In this document: positions 5,331 through 11,708 of the stretch, piece after piece
Layout: each line of letters begins with the position of its first letter
Numbering within the stretch: position 1 is the first letter of the stretch
Assembly: GCA_030834765.1 (NCBI GenBank)
Contig: JAUQXG010000529.1
Coordinates: forward strand, 1 to 11,708
Direction of reading: 5' to 3'
Origin: Lutispora sp.
Lineage (GTDB): Bacteria > Bacillota > Clostridia > Lutisporales > Lutisporaceae
DNA length: 11,708 bases
The notes under the pieces: generated by a model
The model's input: only the letters and a program-made list of their open reading frames with translations
The model's database searches: none
What the model was told of the DNA's origin: nothing
Translations under genes and position numbers: made by a program

Positions 5331-6647
5331 CTAGGCTCTTCTAGTTCTAGTACTATCATTCAGCTTATTTTTGTACATATTATCATCAGCCTCTATAATA
5401 AGGCTATCTAATGTTTTCGTATTATCATTACTAGTTGAATAACCTAGTGCAATGCTTGGCTTTATTGGATGACTATTTGATTTGGAGCATAATTCTTTTA
5501 TTACTTTGCAAATTTTCACTGCTTCATTTTCAGAGCAATTTGGTATAATCATAGCAAATTCATCTCCTGAAAGCCTAGCTACGATAGATCTTTCTGGACA
5601 AGAGGAGCGTAAAATATTTGCAGTTTCTATTAAAAGGCAGTCACCAACTTTATGACCAAATGCATCATTAGCAAGCTTTAACCCATTCATATCACCCATA
5701 ATAATACTGCATGGATACTCTTGCTTGCTTTCTAATTTTTGAAGGATATCATCAAAATAAGCTCGATTATACAAGTTTGTTAGTTTGTCATGGAAAGTTA
5801 GATGATGTATCTTTTTTTCTGCAATAATTCTTGATGTCACATCCTGAGCTATAATCTGAAATTCTGAAGGCTTACCTTCATTATAACTAATGGTTGCTCT
5901 TCCCTCTAATATTAAAGTATCATTGTTTTTTGTGCGAATAGGAAATTGCCCATGAGTCCCTAAATGAGAAATTACAAGGCTCATTATATTATCATAATCA
6001 AAGGGGAACGGGTTTTCTGATGTGGCAAAATCTTTAATATTCATTTTTAAAAGACTTTCTCTATCATAGCCAGTTAAATTGATACAGGCATTATTTACAG
6101 ATGTAAAATTACCGTGGATATCTATTGTGCATATTAAGGCTCCGGCATTATCGAATAGACTTCTATAACGTTCTTCACTTTGTTTTAGTTTTTCAGAGGT
6201 CTCTATCTGTTCTGTTATATCTCTGAGCACACCTTTTTCAGATATTAGTTCACCATTTGAATCTCGTTCTAATATTGTCCATTCCTCAACCCAACGAATA
6301 TCGCCATTTTTACATTTAATTCTATATACATGCTTGTATTCATTTAGTCCTTTTTTCTCTCGAGCTTTCCATACAATGCTTTGTGTCTTCTCTACATCCT
6401 TTTCATAAACAAAGTCCCAATAATCAACAGCCCCTGAATAAAAATCTTCCTCAGAATATCCAAAAATCGAAATGTTTTTCGTAACTAATTTTACTGGAAT
6501 TCCAGGACCGATAGACCATTCAAATATAATGATAGAACTTCTTTCAATGATATCATTAGCTTGTTTAAGTTTATTGTTTGCGATTTGGAGCTGATTGAGA
6601 TAATGAGATTCTTTTTCTGAAATCATACAATTATCATTCATGGACAT
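5331..6647 (-). CDS. PAS-PAS-GGDEF protein, probable diguanylate cyclase (SGDEF variant)
   Basis: This 438-residue cytoplasmic sensor has no membrane segment. Two PAS domains follow a short N-terminal helix: about 33-148 (with a PAC-like end, GVLRDITEQ, at 139-147) and about 155-275, joined by a probable coiled coil. The GGDEF domain spans about 280-430, with HDKLTNLYNR (286-295), the metal-site Asp319 and the signature SGDEF (360-364). The first glycine is serine; such variants can still make cyclic di-GMP. The inhibitory RxxD site is absent, because those positions are Pro351 and Ser354. The protein ends soon after the GGDEF fold, with a basic tail and no EAL or HD-GYP domain. The start is supported by AGGAAGG upstream of ATG 6647. 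The PAS ligand cannot be told from sequence. Confidence 0.9.
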   Translation of the reverse strand: MSMNDNCMISEKESHYLNQLQIANNKLKQANDIIERSSIIIFEWSIGPGIPVKLVTKNISIFGYSEEDFYSGAVDYWDFVYEKDVEKTQSIVWKAREKKGLNEYKHVYRIKCKNGDIRWVEEWTILERDSNGELISEKGVLRDITEQIETSEKLKQSEERYRSLFDNAGALICTIDIHGNFTSVNNACINLTGYDRESLLKMNIKDFATSENPFPFDYDNIMSLVISHLGTHGQFPIRTKNNDTLILEGRATISYNEGKPSEFQIIAQDVTSRIIAEKKIHHLTFHDKLTNLYNRAYFDDILQKLESKQEYPCSIIMGDMNGLKLANDAFGHKVGDCLLIETANILRSSCPERSIVARLSGDEFAMIIPNCSENEAVKICKVIKELCSKSNSHPIKPSIALGYSTSNDNTKTLDSLIIEADDNMYKNKLNDSTRTRRA

Positions 6648-6683
6648 AGAAACACCTTCCTCGATAAGTTGTGTTTACATGGC

Positions 6684-6763
6684 AATTCTTTTAAAGTGAA
6701 TATTTAGATAAATCCAAATTCTTTTAAATAAGTATTTCGATAAGAAATATCAAAATCCTCCTT
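6684..6763 (-). promoter_or_regulatory. Leader of the GGDEF gene: direct repeats and an orphan ribosome binding site
   Basis: Two imperfect copies of about 27 bp (6684-6711 and 6717-6743) begin with the same 12 bases, AATTCTTTTAAA, at a 33-bp period. They lie 37-96 bp before the GGDEF start. On the minus strand a perfect AAGGAGG (6763-6757) is not followed by an ATG. The only candidate is a TTG at 6753 opening a nine-codon frame that stops at 6724. The repeats may be operator sites, and the orphan site may serve a leader peptide. Both are speculative. Confidence 0.3.
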
Positions 6764-6819
6764 AATACTTTAAATGAAATCTATAAAAAACTTATATCTA
6801 TATGAGAATTATTATATAG

Positions 6820-6825
6820 TATAAT
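6820..6825 (+). promoter_or_regulatory. Possible -10 box of the DUF1189-yfcE pair
   Basis: TATAAT at 6820-6825 lies 55 bp before the ATG at 6881. The hexamer 17 bp upstream (TCTATA) matches the -35 consensus at only three positions. The region is almost pure A/T and also contains TATAAT-like boxes on the minus strand, so exact promoter placement is uncertain. Confidence 0.35.
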
Positions 6826-6880
6826 ATAATAAAGAAAGATAATATATTTAGAAAGATTGATAAATGACAAGGAGGCAATC

Positions 6881-7669
6881 ATGAATTTATTTATTCAAGT
6901 AAAAGATAGTGTAATAGATTTTAAATCTTTTCTAAAGGTAAAGGATAATCGTTTTGGTAAAACCTTTACGTATTTGCTGCTATTGCTTTTAATAGTCTAT
7001 TCTATGACAAGTGTAAAATGGTACAATGACTTTTCAATAATCACCAAATTGACTATTGGATTTACCGAGAGAATGCCAGATTTCAGGCTTGAAAAGGGCG
7101 AATTTACCTTTAGTGGAACGATGCCTTATGAAATTATGAATATAGACCAGGGAAAATTTATAATAGACACAACTGGCAAGACTACAATAGAAGATTATAA
7201 AGCTGTAGATAATGGAATACTAATAGCGAAAGACTTTATGATGGTTAGAAATGCTATGCAAGAAAGAAAAATCTATTTTAAAGATATGACAGAACTAAAA
7301 TTTCATAAGCAAGATATAATAAACATATTGCCGAGGCTTCCTGGCTTGCTTGCTGTATTTCTTATTTTTGGTTTCTTATTTGCTCTGATTTGGAAGCTGT
7401 TAAATGTACTTATATTAGCAGTAATAGGTATTCTGCTATGTAAAACTCAAAAAACGACGATATCCTTTAAGCATTTATTTAATCTGGCAGCATATTCCCT
7501 TACTCTCCCTATACTTTTGCAGCTTGCTTTAACCTTATCAGGTGTAGCGGTACCCTACTTTGGCCTATTATATTGGTTCATTTCCATAATGTATTTATTT
7601 TATGGGATTAAATATGTTAAAAATGGTCTAAAAAATGATGAAGAAAATGGAGTAGCTTATAATGATTAA
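6881..7669 (+). CDS. DUF1189-family membrane protein
   Basis: This 262-residue protein resembles the DUF1189 family, whose function is unknown. One helix (about 28-45) is followed by a polar domain of roughly 105 residues (46-152), probably outside the membrane. Three or four more helices then pack closely (about 154-187, 202-220 and 225-243), ending in a short charged tail. I chose ATG 6881 because AAGGAGG (6868-6874) sits 6 nt before it. An upstream in-frame TTG at 6857 has no such site. The gene's last 8 nt overlap the start of the phosphodiesterase gene, so the two are co-transcribed. No catalytic motif is visible, and the family call is by overall layout. Confidence 0.7.
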   Translation: MNLFIQVKDSVIDFKSFLKVKDNRFGKTFTYLLLLLLIVYSMTSVKWYNDFSIITKLTIGFTERMPDFRLEKGEFTFSGTMPYEIMNIDQGKFIIDTTGKTTIEDYKAVDNGILIAKDFMMVRNAMQERKIYFKDMTELKFHKQDIINILPRLPGLLAVFLIFGFLFALIWKLLNVLILAVIGILLCKTQKTTISFKHLFNLAAYSLTLPILLQLALTLSGVAVPYFGLLYWFISIMYLFYGIKYVKNGLKNDEENGVAYND

Positions 7670-8147
7670 AATAGGAGTGATTTCTGATACACATATTCCA
7701 AGTAAATCTAAGGCAATTCCTGCAAAGGTTTTTGAATCGTTTAAAAATGTAGATATGATAATACATGCAGGTGACATATTAGATGAAGAAGTATTGATAG
7801 ATTTGAGAGTATTGGCACCTGTGCACGTTGTAGCAGGTAATAATGATAGCTATGAGTTATATGCAAAATATGGTTCCAAGAAGATAATAGAAATAGAAGG
7901 AAAGCGGATAGGATTGACTCATGGTGCAGGATATAATAAGACCTGTTTGAATGCATACTCAGAGTTTATGGATGAGAAAGTAGATTGTATTGTTTATGGT
8001 CATAGCCATATTCCTCATAATGAAACCATAGATAATATACTTTTTTTTAATCCAGGATCACCTACAGATCGAAGAAGGCAGCCTAAATTTTCTATTGGTT
8101 TTTTATACGTAAATGAAAACATTACAGGAGAGATAGTTTATTTTTAG
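7662..8147 (+). CDS. YfcE/MJ0936-family metallophosphoesterase
   Basis: This 161-residue protein belongs to the calcineurin-like YfcE/MJ0936 phosphodiesterase family, small cytoplasmic enzymes with a two-metal centre that cleave phosphodiesters. The natural substrate is unknown. All metal-binding motifs are present in order: SDTH (Asp9, His11), AGD (Asp38), GNND (Asn60), THG (His87) and GHSH (His114, His116). The length is the usual one for the family. The ATG overlaps the end of the DUF1189 gene (ATGATTAA), with GGAG about 10 nt upstream. The nearest terminator is about 180 bp downstream. Confidence 0.9.
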   Translation: MIKIGVISDTHIPSKSKAIPAKVFESFKNVDMIIHAGDILDEEVLIDLRVLAPVHVVAGNNDSYELYAKYGSKKIIEIEGKRIGLTHGAGYNKTCLNAYSEFMDEKVDCIVYGHSHIPHNETIDNILFFNPGSPTDRRRQPKFSIGFLYVNENITGEIVYF

Positions 8148-8323
8148 ACAATAACTGCCGATATTTAAGCGTTTTTAATATTGAAGCATTCTAATATTTT
8201 TGTAAGCTAGAGCTAAGTTCTGGAATGGCAGAGGATCTGAATAAATAGTTAAAAGTTTCGTTATTTGTTATAGAGATAATTAATAGAATAACAATGAATA
8301 ATATGTATCGATTTTGAAAAAGG

Positions 8324-8353
8324 ATGCCGTAAATTCGGCGTTTTTATTTTTTT
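8324..8353 (+). terminator. Intrinsic terminator after the DUF1189-yfcE pair
   Basis: AUGCCG pairs with CGGCGU (6 bp including one U-G pair) around a 6-nt loop, followed at once by a T-run broken by a single A. This is a standard Rho-independent terminator for plus-strand transcription. Confidence 0.75.
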
Positions 8354-8516
8354 GAAGTAAAAAGCATAGTTTTGAATGGAATAGTTCAAATTTAATTAGA
8401 TTTATTAAATTAATGTTGTAATAACTGCACTTTGAATAATTAAATTTCATATAATATAGCTTTTTTACAATAAACTTTGAAGAAATTTTAACGAAAATGT
8501 AAAAACGGCATGATAA

Positions 8517-8534
8517 TTGCTAAGTAATTAACAA
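8517..8534. promoter_or_regulatory. Rex-like operator
   Basis: TTGCTAA-N4-TTAACAA matches 13 of 14 fixed positions of the Rex consensus TTGTTAA-N4-TTAACAA. It overlaps the -35 and spacer of the acyl-CoA dehydrogenase promoter. Rex is a repressor released by a high NADH/NAD+ ratio and is known to control butyryl-CoA pathway genes in clostridia, so both site and context agree. The rex gene itself is not in the window. Confidence 0.75.
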
Positions 8535-8544
8535 TGTATATAAT
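8517..8544 (+). promoter_or_regulatory. Promoter of the acyl-CoA dehydrogenase-etfBA operon
   Basis: TTGCTA (8517-8522) and a perfect TATAAT (8539-8544) are 16 bp apart. Transcription should begin near 8551, giving a leader of about 60 nt before ATG 8613. The -35 and most of the spacer are covered by the Rex-like box. Confidence 0.7.
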
Positions 8545-8612
8545 AAACATAAGAAAGTAAAGCCGTAATAACTGACAATGTATGCTTTTTAATAATGAAG
8601 GAGGGAATATCT

Positions 8613-9752
8613 ATGAATTTTAACCTGACAAAAGAGCAGGAAATGGTTAAAACTTTAATGAGAAAGTTTGCAGAAACAGAAGTAAAACCGCTAGCAGCAG
8701 AGATTGATGAAAATGAACGATTCCCAAGAGAGACAGTTGAAAAAATGGCTAGATATAATATGATGGGAATACCATTTCCAAAACAATATGGAGGTGCAGG
8801 TGGTGATAATATATCCTATGCAATAGCAGTAGAAGAGTTAGCAAGAGTATGTGGAACTACAGGAGTTATACTATCAGCACATACATCACTTGGTGCACAT
8901 CCAATATATCAATTTGGTAATGAAGAACAAAAAAATAAATATCTAAAGCCATTGGCAGAAGGTAAATATCTTGGAGCATTTGGGCTTACAGAGCCAAATG
9001 CAGGAACGGATGCAGCAGGGCAGCAGACCTTAGCAGTATTAGAAAACGATCATTGGGTATTAAACGGAAGTAAGGTATTTATAACAAATGGCGGAGAATC
9101 AGATATATATATCATAATAGCTATGACAGATAAGAAAAAAGGCACGAGAGGGATCAGTGCATTCATCGTAGAAAAAGATGCACCTGGTTTTAGCATAGGT
9201 AAAATAGAACATAAAATGGGAATAAAAGGATCATCAACTTCTGAGCTGATATTTGAAAACTGCATCATACCTAAAGAAAATATATTAGGAGAAGTAGGAC
9301 AAGGCTTTAAAATAGCAATGCAAACCTTAGATGGAGGTAGAATCGGTATTGCCTCGCAAGCTCTGGGAATCGCACAAGGAGCATTAGATGAAAGTGTTAA
9401 ATATATGAAAGAACGAAAACAGTTTGGTAAAGCACTATCGCAATTCCAAGGATTGCAATGGATGGTGGCAGATATGGCTACAAAGGTTACAGCTGCAAGA
9501 TGGCTTGTATATAATGCTGCATGGAGAAAAGATCAAAAACTTTCCTATGCAAATGAAGCTGCAATGGCAAAATTATATGCAGCAGAAGTAGCGATGGATG
9601 TTACCACAAAAGCAGTCCAACTTCATGGAGGTTATGGATATACAAGAGAATATCCAATAGAGAGAATGATGAGGGATGCAAAGATCACGGAGATATACGA
9701 AGGAACATCCCAAGTTCAGCAAATGGTTATTGCTGCAAACATATTTAAATAA
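8613..9752 (+). CDS. Acyl-CoA dehydrogenase, butyryl-CoA dehydrogenase-like (enoyl-CoA reductase)
   Basis: This 379-residue FAD enzyme has the length and layout of clostridial butyryl-CoA dehydrogenases. Family signatures are GAFGLTEPNAGTD (121-133) and the HGGYGYTREYPIER region (336-355). The catalytic base is Glu363 in IYEGTS, the position used by short-chain enzymes. Followed by etfB and etfA, it probably works in the reductive direction, turning crotonyl-CoA or a related enoyl-CoA into the saturated thioester with electrons from bifurcating Etf. Caffeyl-CoA reductase (CarC) is a close homologue, so the acyl chain cannot be fixed from sequence. I chose ATG 8613 because AAGGAGGG (8598-8605) precedes it by 7 nt. 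An ATG at 8595 would add six residues without a ribosome binding site. crt, hbd and thl are not in the window. Confidence 0.92.
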   Translation: MNFNLTKEQEMVKTLMRKFAETEVKPLAAEIDENERFPRETVEKMARYNMMGIPFPKQYGGAGGDNISYAIAVEELARVCGTTGVILSAHTSLGAHPIYQFGNEEQKNKYLKPLAEGKYLGAFGLTEPNAGTDAAGQQTLAVLENDHWVLNGSKVFITNGGESDIYIIIAMTDKKKGTRGISAFIVEKDAPGFSIGKIEHKMGIKGSSTSELIFENCIIPKENILGEVGQGFKIAMQTLDGGRIGIASQALGIAQGALDESVKYMKERKQFGKALSQFQGLQWMVADMATKVTAARWLVYNAAWRKDQKLSYANEAAMAKLYAAEVAMDVTTKAVQLHGGYGYTREYPIERMMRDAKITEIYEGTSQVQQMVIAANIFK

Positions 9753-9773
9753 ACCAGAGGTGTGGAGTTTGAA

Positions 9774-9820
9774 AAAGGCTTACGCCTTTATCAATTTGAT
9801 TTTTATGCAGCATGGCTGCA
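9774..9820 (+). promoter_or_regulatory. Two hairpins between the acyl-CoA dehydrogenase gene and etfB
   Basis: AAAGGC/GCCTTT (9774-9779 with 9784-9789, 4-nt loop) and TGCAGC/GCTGCA (9806-9811 with 9815-9820, 3-nt loop) are both perfect 6-bp stems in the 83-bp spacer. The second ends exactly where the etfB ribosome binding site begins. Neither has a strong U-run, although TTTTT follows the first after 10 nt. They may set the ratio of dehydrogenase to Etf through processing, partial termination or translation. Confidence 0.45.
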
Positions 9821-9835
9821 GGAAGGGGTATAAAT

Positions 9836-10624
9836 ATGAAGATAGTTGTATGTATAAAACAAGTACCAGATACAAATGAAGTTAAATTAGATCCGAAAAC
9901 AGGCACCTTAATACGTGATGGAGTACCAAGCATCATAAACCATGACGATAAAAATGCCTTAGAAGAAGCTATAAAATTAAAAGATAAATACCAGAATGTT
10001 CATATAACAGTACTGACAATGGGACCACCACAAGCAGATGTGGCATTAAGAGAAGCACTTGCAATGGGAGCCGACAGAGCAATACTAGTATCAGATAGAG
10101 CCTTTGCAGGATCAGATACATGGGCAACCGCAAGAACCATTGCGGCGGCAGTGAGAAAGATAGGCGAGTATGACTTAATATTTTGTGGAAGACAAGCAAT
10201 CGATGGAGATACAGCACAGGTAGGCCCTCAACTTGCAGAATATTTGAACCTTCCACAAGTAACCTACGTGAAACATTTAGAAATAAATGGAGAAAAGGTT
10301 ACCGTAGAGAGAGCATTAGAGGATGGGTATGAAGTATTAGAAACTACACTACCCTGCTTACTTACCACAATTAAAGAGTTAAACGAACCAAGATATGCAA
10401 ATGTAAGAGGCATATTTGATGCATATAAAGAAAAAACAGTAGAGATGTGGACAGCCAATGATATAAAAATTGCCGCTGATCAAACAGGATTAAATGCATC
10501 ACCAACAAATGTAAAACAAACATTTACACCAAGTCCAAAAGGGCAAGGCACAATACTTTGCGGATGTGATAAAGACACAATATGTGAGCTAATGTGCAAA
10601 TTACAAGAAAAGCACATTATATAA
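9836..10624 (+). CDS. etfB: Electron transfer flavoprotein beta subunit
   Basis: This 262-residue EtfB forms a heterodimer with EtfA. In bifurcating Etf it carries the FAD that takes a hydride from NADH and splits the electrons. The N terminus (MKIVVCIKQVPDT) and the EtfB signature region GRQAIDGDTAQVGPQ (118-132) are typical, as is the length. I chose ATG 9836 because GGAAGGGG (9821-9828) lies 7 nt upstream. An in-frame ATG at 9812 would lie inside the preceding hairpin. The gap to etfA is only 15 nt, so the two subunits are co-translated from one message. Bifurcation is inferred from the partner subunits, not proven by motifs I can check here. Confidence 0.93.
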   Translation: MKIVVCIKQVPDTNEVKLDPKTGTLIRDGVPSIINHDDKNALEEAIKLKDKYQNVHITVLTMGPPQADVALREALAMGADRAILVSDRAFAGSDTWATARTIAAAVRKIGEYDLIFCGRQAIDGDTAQVGPQLAEYLNLPQVTYVKHLEINGEKVTVERALEDGYEVLETTLPCLLTTIKELNEPRYANVRGIFDAYKEKTVEMWTANDIKIAADQTGLNASPTNVKQTFTPSPKGQGTILCGCDKDTICELMCKLQEKHII

Positions 10625-10639
10625 GGGAGGGACATAGAA

Positions 10640-11708
10640 ATGGCTGTTTATGTATTAAAAGACAAATGTATTGGATGTAAGCTTTGTTTAAAAGCCTGTC
10701 CTTTTGATGCAATTGAAATAATCGATGGAAAAGCATTTATAAATGATAAATGTACAGGCTGTGGCGCCTGCGAAGCTTCCTGCATAAAGTTTAAAGCGAT
10801 AGTTGTTGAAAAAGTAGAGCAAAAAGAAAAAGACCTCTCCGCTTACAAAGGAGTATGGGTATTTGCAGAGCAAAGACAAGGGAAACTGATGACAATTGCC
10901 CTAGAGCTTTTAGGGGAAGGAAGAAGGTTGGCAGATAAACTGGGTGTAGAGCTAACAGCGATGCTGCTGGGAGATAAAGTTGAAAACCTTTGCGACGAGC
11001 TGATACATCATGGAGCAGACCATGTATTACTGGCAGAGCATGCTGAATTAAGATTCTATACTACAGATGCATATACAAAAGTTATTTCCAATATGATTAA
11101 TGACAAAAAACCTGAAATAGTAATAATAGGTGCCACAAACATAGGAAGAGACCTAGGACCAAGAATAGCAGCAAGAGTAAACACAGGACTTACAGCAGAT
11201 TGTACAAAACTAGATATAGATATGGAACAGAGGATACTACTGCAAACAAGACCTGCATTTGGTGGAAATATTATGGCAACAATCATAACTACAAGACATA
11301 GGCCTCAAATGTCAACAGTAAGGCCTGGCGTTATGAAAAAAGCACCTATTGATATGAATAAGAAAGGTAAAGTAGAAAAAGTATCGGTAGATATTAAACC
11401 CGAAGAATTAAGAGTAAAAGTAAAAGATATCGTAAAATCAACAAAACAACTGGTAAATCTAACAGAGGCTGAAATAATAGTATCTGGAGGAAGAGGACTA
11501 GGAACAACAGAAGGATTCAAGCTTATAAAAGAACTTGCAGATGAACTGGGTGGAGTAGTAGGCTCTTCTCGTGCAGCAGTAGATGCAGGGTGGATAACAC
11601 AAGATCATCAAGTAGGGCAAACAGGAAAGACAGTAAGGCCAAAGCTATATATCGCATGTGGAATATCAGGAGCAATACAGCATCTTGCAGGAATGCAAAC
11701 ATCAGAAT
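10640..11708 (+). CDS. etfA: Electron transfer flavoprotein alpha subunit with N-terminal 2[4Fe-4S] ferredoxin domain (partial, 3' end off the window)
   Basis: The frame is open from ATG 10640 to the last base, giving 356 residues. About 40 are probably missing from the C terminus. Residues 1-55 are a bacterial ferredoxin domain with two cluster motifs: Cys10, 13, 16 and 20 (followed by Pro) and Cys38, 41, 44 and 48 (followed by Ile). Residues from about 70 are EtfA: an N-terminal Rossmann-like domain, then the FAD domain with GSSRAAVDAGW (308-318) and RPKLYIACGISGAIQH (333-348). Plain EtfA lacks the ferredoxin part. It occurs in CarE of the caffeyl-CoA reductase complex and in the Etf of electron-bifurcating lactate dehydrogenase. 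This points to electron bifurcation that reduces ferredoxin, with the clusters as an entry or exit wire. GGGAGGG precedes the start. Confidence 0.95.
   Translation, partial: MAVYVLKDKCIGCKLCLKACPFDAIEIIDGKAFINDKCTGCGACEASCIKFKAIVVEKVEQKEKDLSAYKGVWVFAEQRQGKLMTIALELLGEGRRLADKLGVELTAMLLGDKVENLCDELIHHGADHVLLAEHAELRFYTTDAYTKVISNMINDKKPEIVIIGATNIGRDLGPRIAARVNTGLTADCTKLDIDMEQRILLQTRPAFGGNIMATIITTRHRPQMSTVRPGVMKKAPIDMNKKGKVEKVSVDIKPEELRVKVKDIVKSTKQLVNLTEAEIIVSGGRGLGTTEGFKLIKELADELGGVVGSSRAAVDAGWITQDHQVGQTGKTVRPKLYIACGISGAIQHLAGMQTSE

Larger units (their letters stand above)
8148..8594. other. 447-bp intergenic region with terminator, promoter and Rex box
   Basis: No convincing gene is present. Positions 8148-8316 are plain AT-rich sequence containing TTGTTAT (8265-8271) and its complement ATAACAA (8288-8294), 16 bp apart. 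A terminator follows at 8324-8353, then about 160 bp of AT-rich sequence, then the acyl-CoA dehydrogenase promoter. GTAATAACTG occurs twice (8418-8427 and 8565-8574), and ACAATGTAT also occurs twice (8531-8539 and 8576-8584). The long distance from the yfcE stop to the terminator leaves room for a long 3' untranslated region or a small RNA. Confidence 0.6.

Noticed and set aside
5318..5345. Shared terminator between the convergent znuB and GGDEF genes
   Set aside because: Only a 4-bp CTAG self-complement is visible, with no GC-rich stem or U-run.
5331..6647. GGDEF protein considered as a frameshifted PAS-GGDEF-HD-GYP gene
   Set aside because: The stop lies 13 bp from the end of an intact znuB, and no HD-GYP coding remnant is found downstream.
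6797..6860. Dense TATAAT-like boxes on both strands as a divergent promoter pair
   Set aside because: The tract is nearly pure A/T, so such boxes are expected by chance, and no good -35 is at the right distance for either gene.
8265..8294. TTGTTAT and ATAACAA considered as a second Rex site
   Set aside because: The arms are 16 bp apart instead of about 4, and the site is upstream of a terminator rather than at a promoter.

Overview
The window reads as chromosomal DNA of an anaerobic, low-GC Gram-positive bacterium, most likely a member of the Clostridia. The reasons are the strong A+T bias, the AGGAGG-type ribosome binding sites, a reverse-type rubrerythrin (an anaerobe's peroxide defence), and an acyl-CoA dehydrogenase/Etf operon whose EtfA carries a ferredoxin domain. 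I see no tRNA, rRNA, CRISPR array, intact transposon or phage gene.

Layout. Positions 1-132 hold two long hairpins, one of them a perfect 60-bp palindrome. They lie behind a minus-strand PTPS/QueD-like gene (174-737) that lacks the usual catalytic cysteine and has a C-terminal zinc ribbon. Positions 738-1211 are gene-poor and contain an unexplained hairpin. A reverse rubrerythrin gene (1212-1757, minus) is divergent from a YhhN-family membrane protein gene (1955-2656, plus). A zinc-type ABC importer operon follows (znuA-znuC-znuB, 2826-5317), with genes that overlap. Its end faces, tail to tail across 13 bp, a PAS-PAS-GGDEF signalling protein (5331-6647, minus). A DUF1189 membrane protein and a YfcE-like phosphodiesterase form an overlapping plus-strand pair (6881-8147). 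After a 465-bp gap with a terminator and a promoter, the last block is an acyl-CoA dehydrogenase, etfB, and etfA, which runs off the right edge (8613-11708).

How it works together. Three promoters carry inverted repeats that match the sensor expected for the gene behind them: a Fur/PerR-like 7-1-7 box inside the rubrerythrin promoter, a perfect 7-1-7 Zur-like box before znuA, and a near-consensus Rex (NADH/NAD+) box over the -35 of the acyl-CoA dehydrogenase operon. The picture is therefore peroxide defence, zinc acquisition and reductive acyl-CoA metabolism, each under its own metabolite-responsive repressor.

I did not find a clearly new multi-gene system. The strongest leads are the ferredoxin-fused EtfA operon (a likely flavin-based electron-bifurcating enoyl-CoA reductase) under Rex control, the cysteine-less zinc-ribbon PTPS protein, and the paired long hairpins at the left edge.
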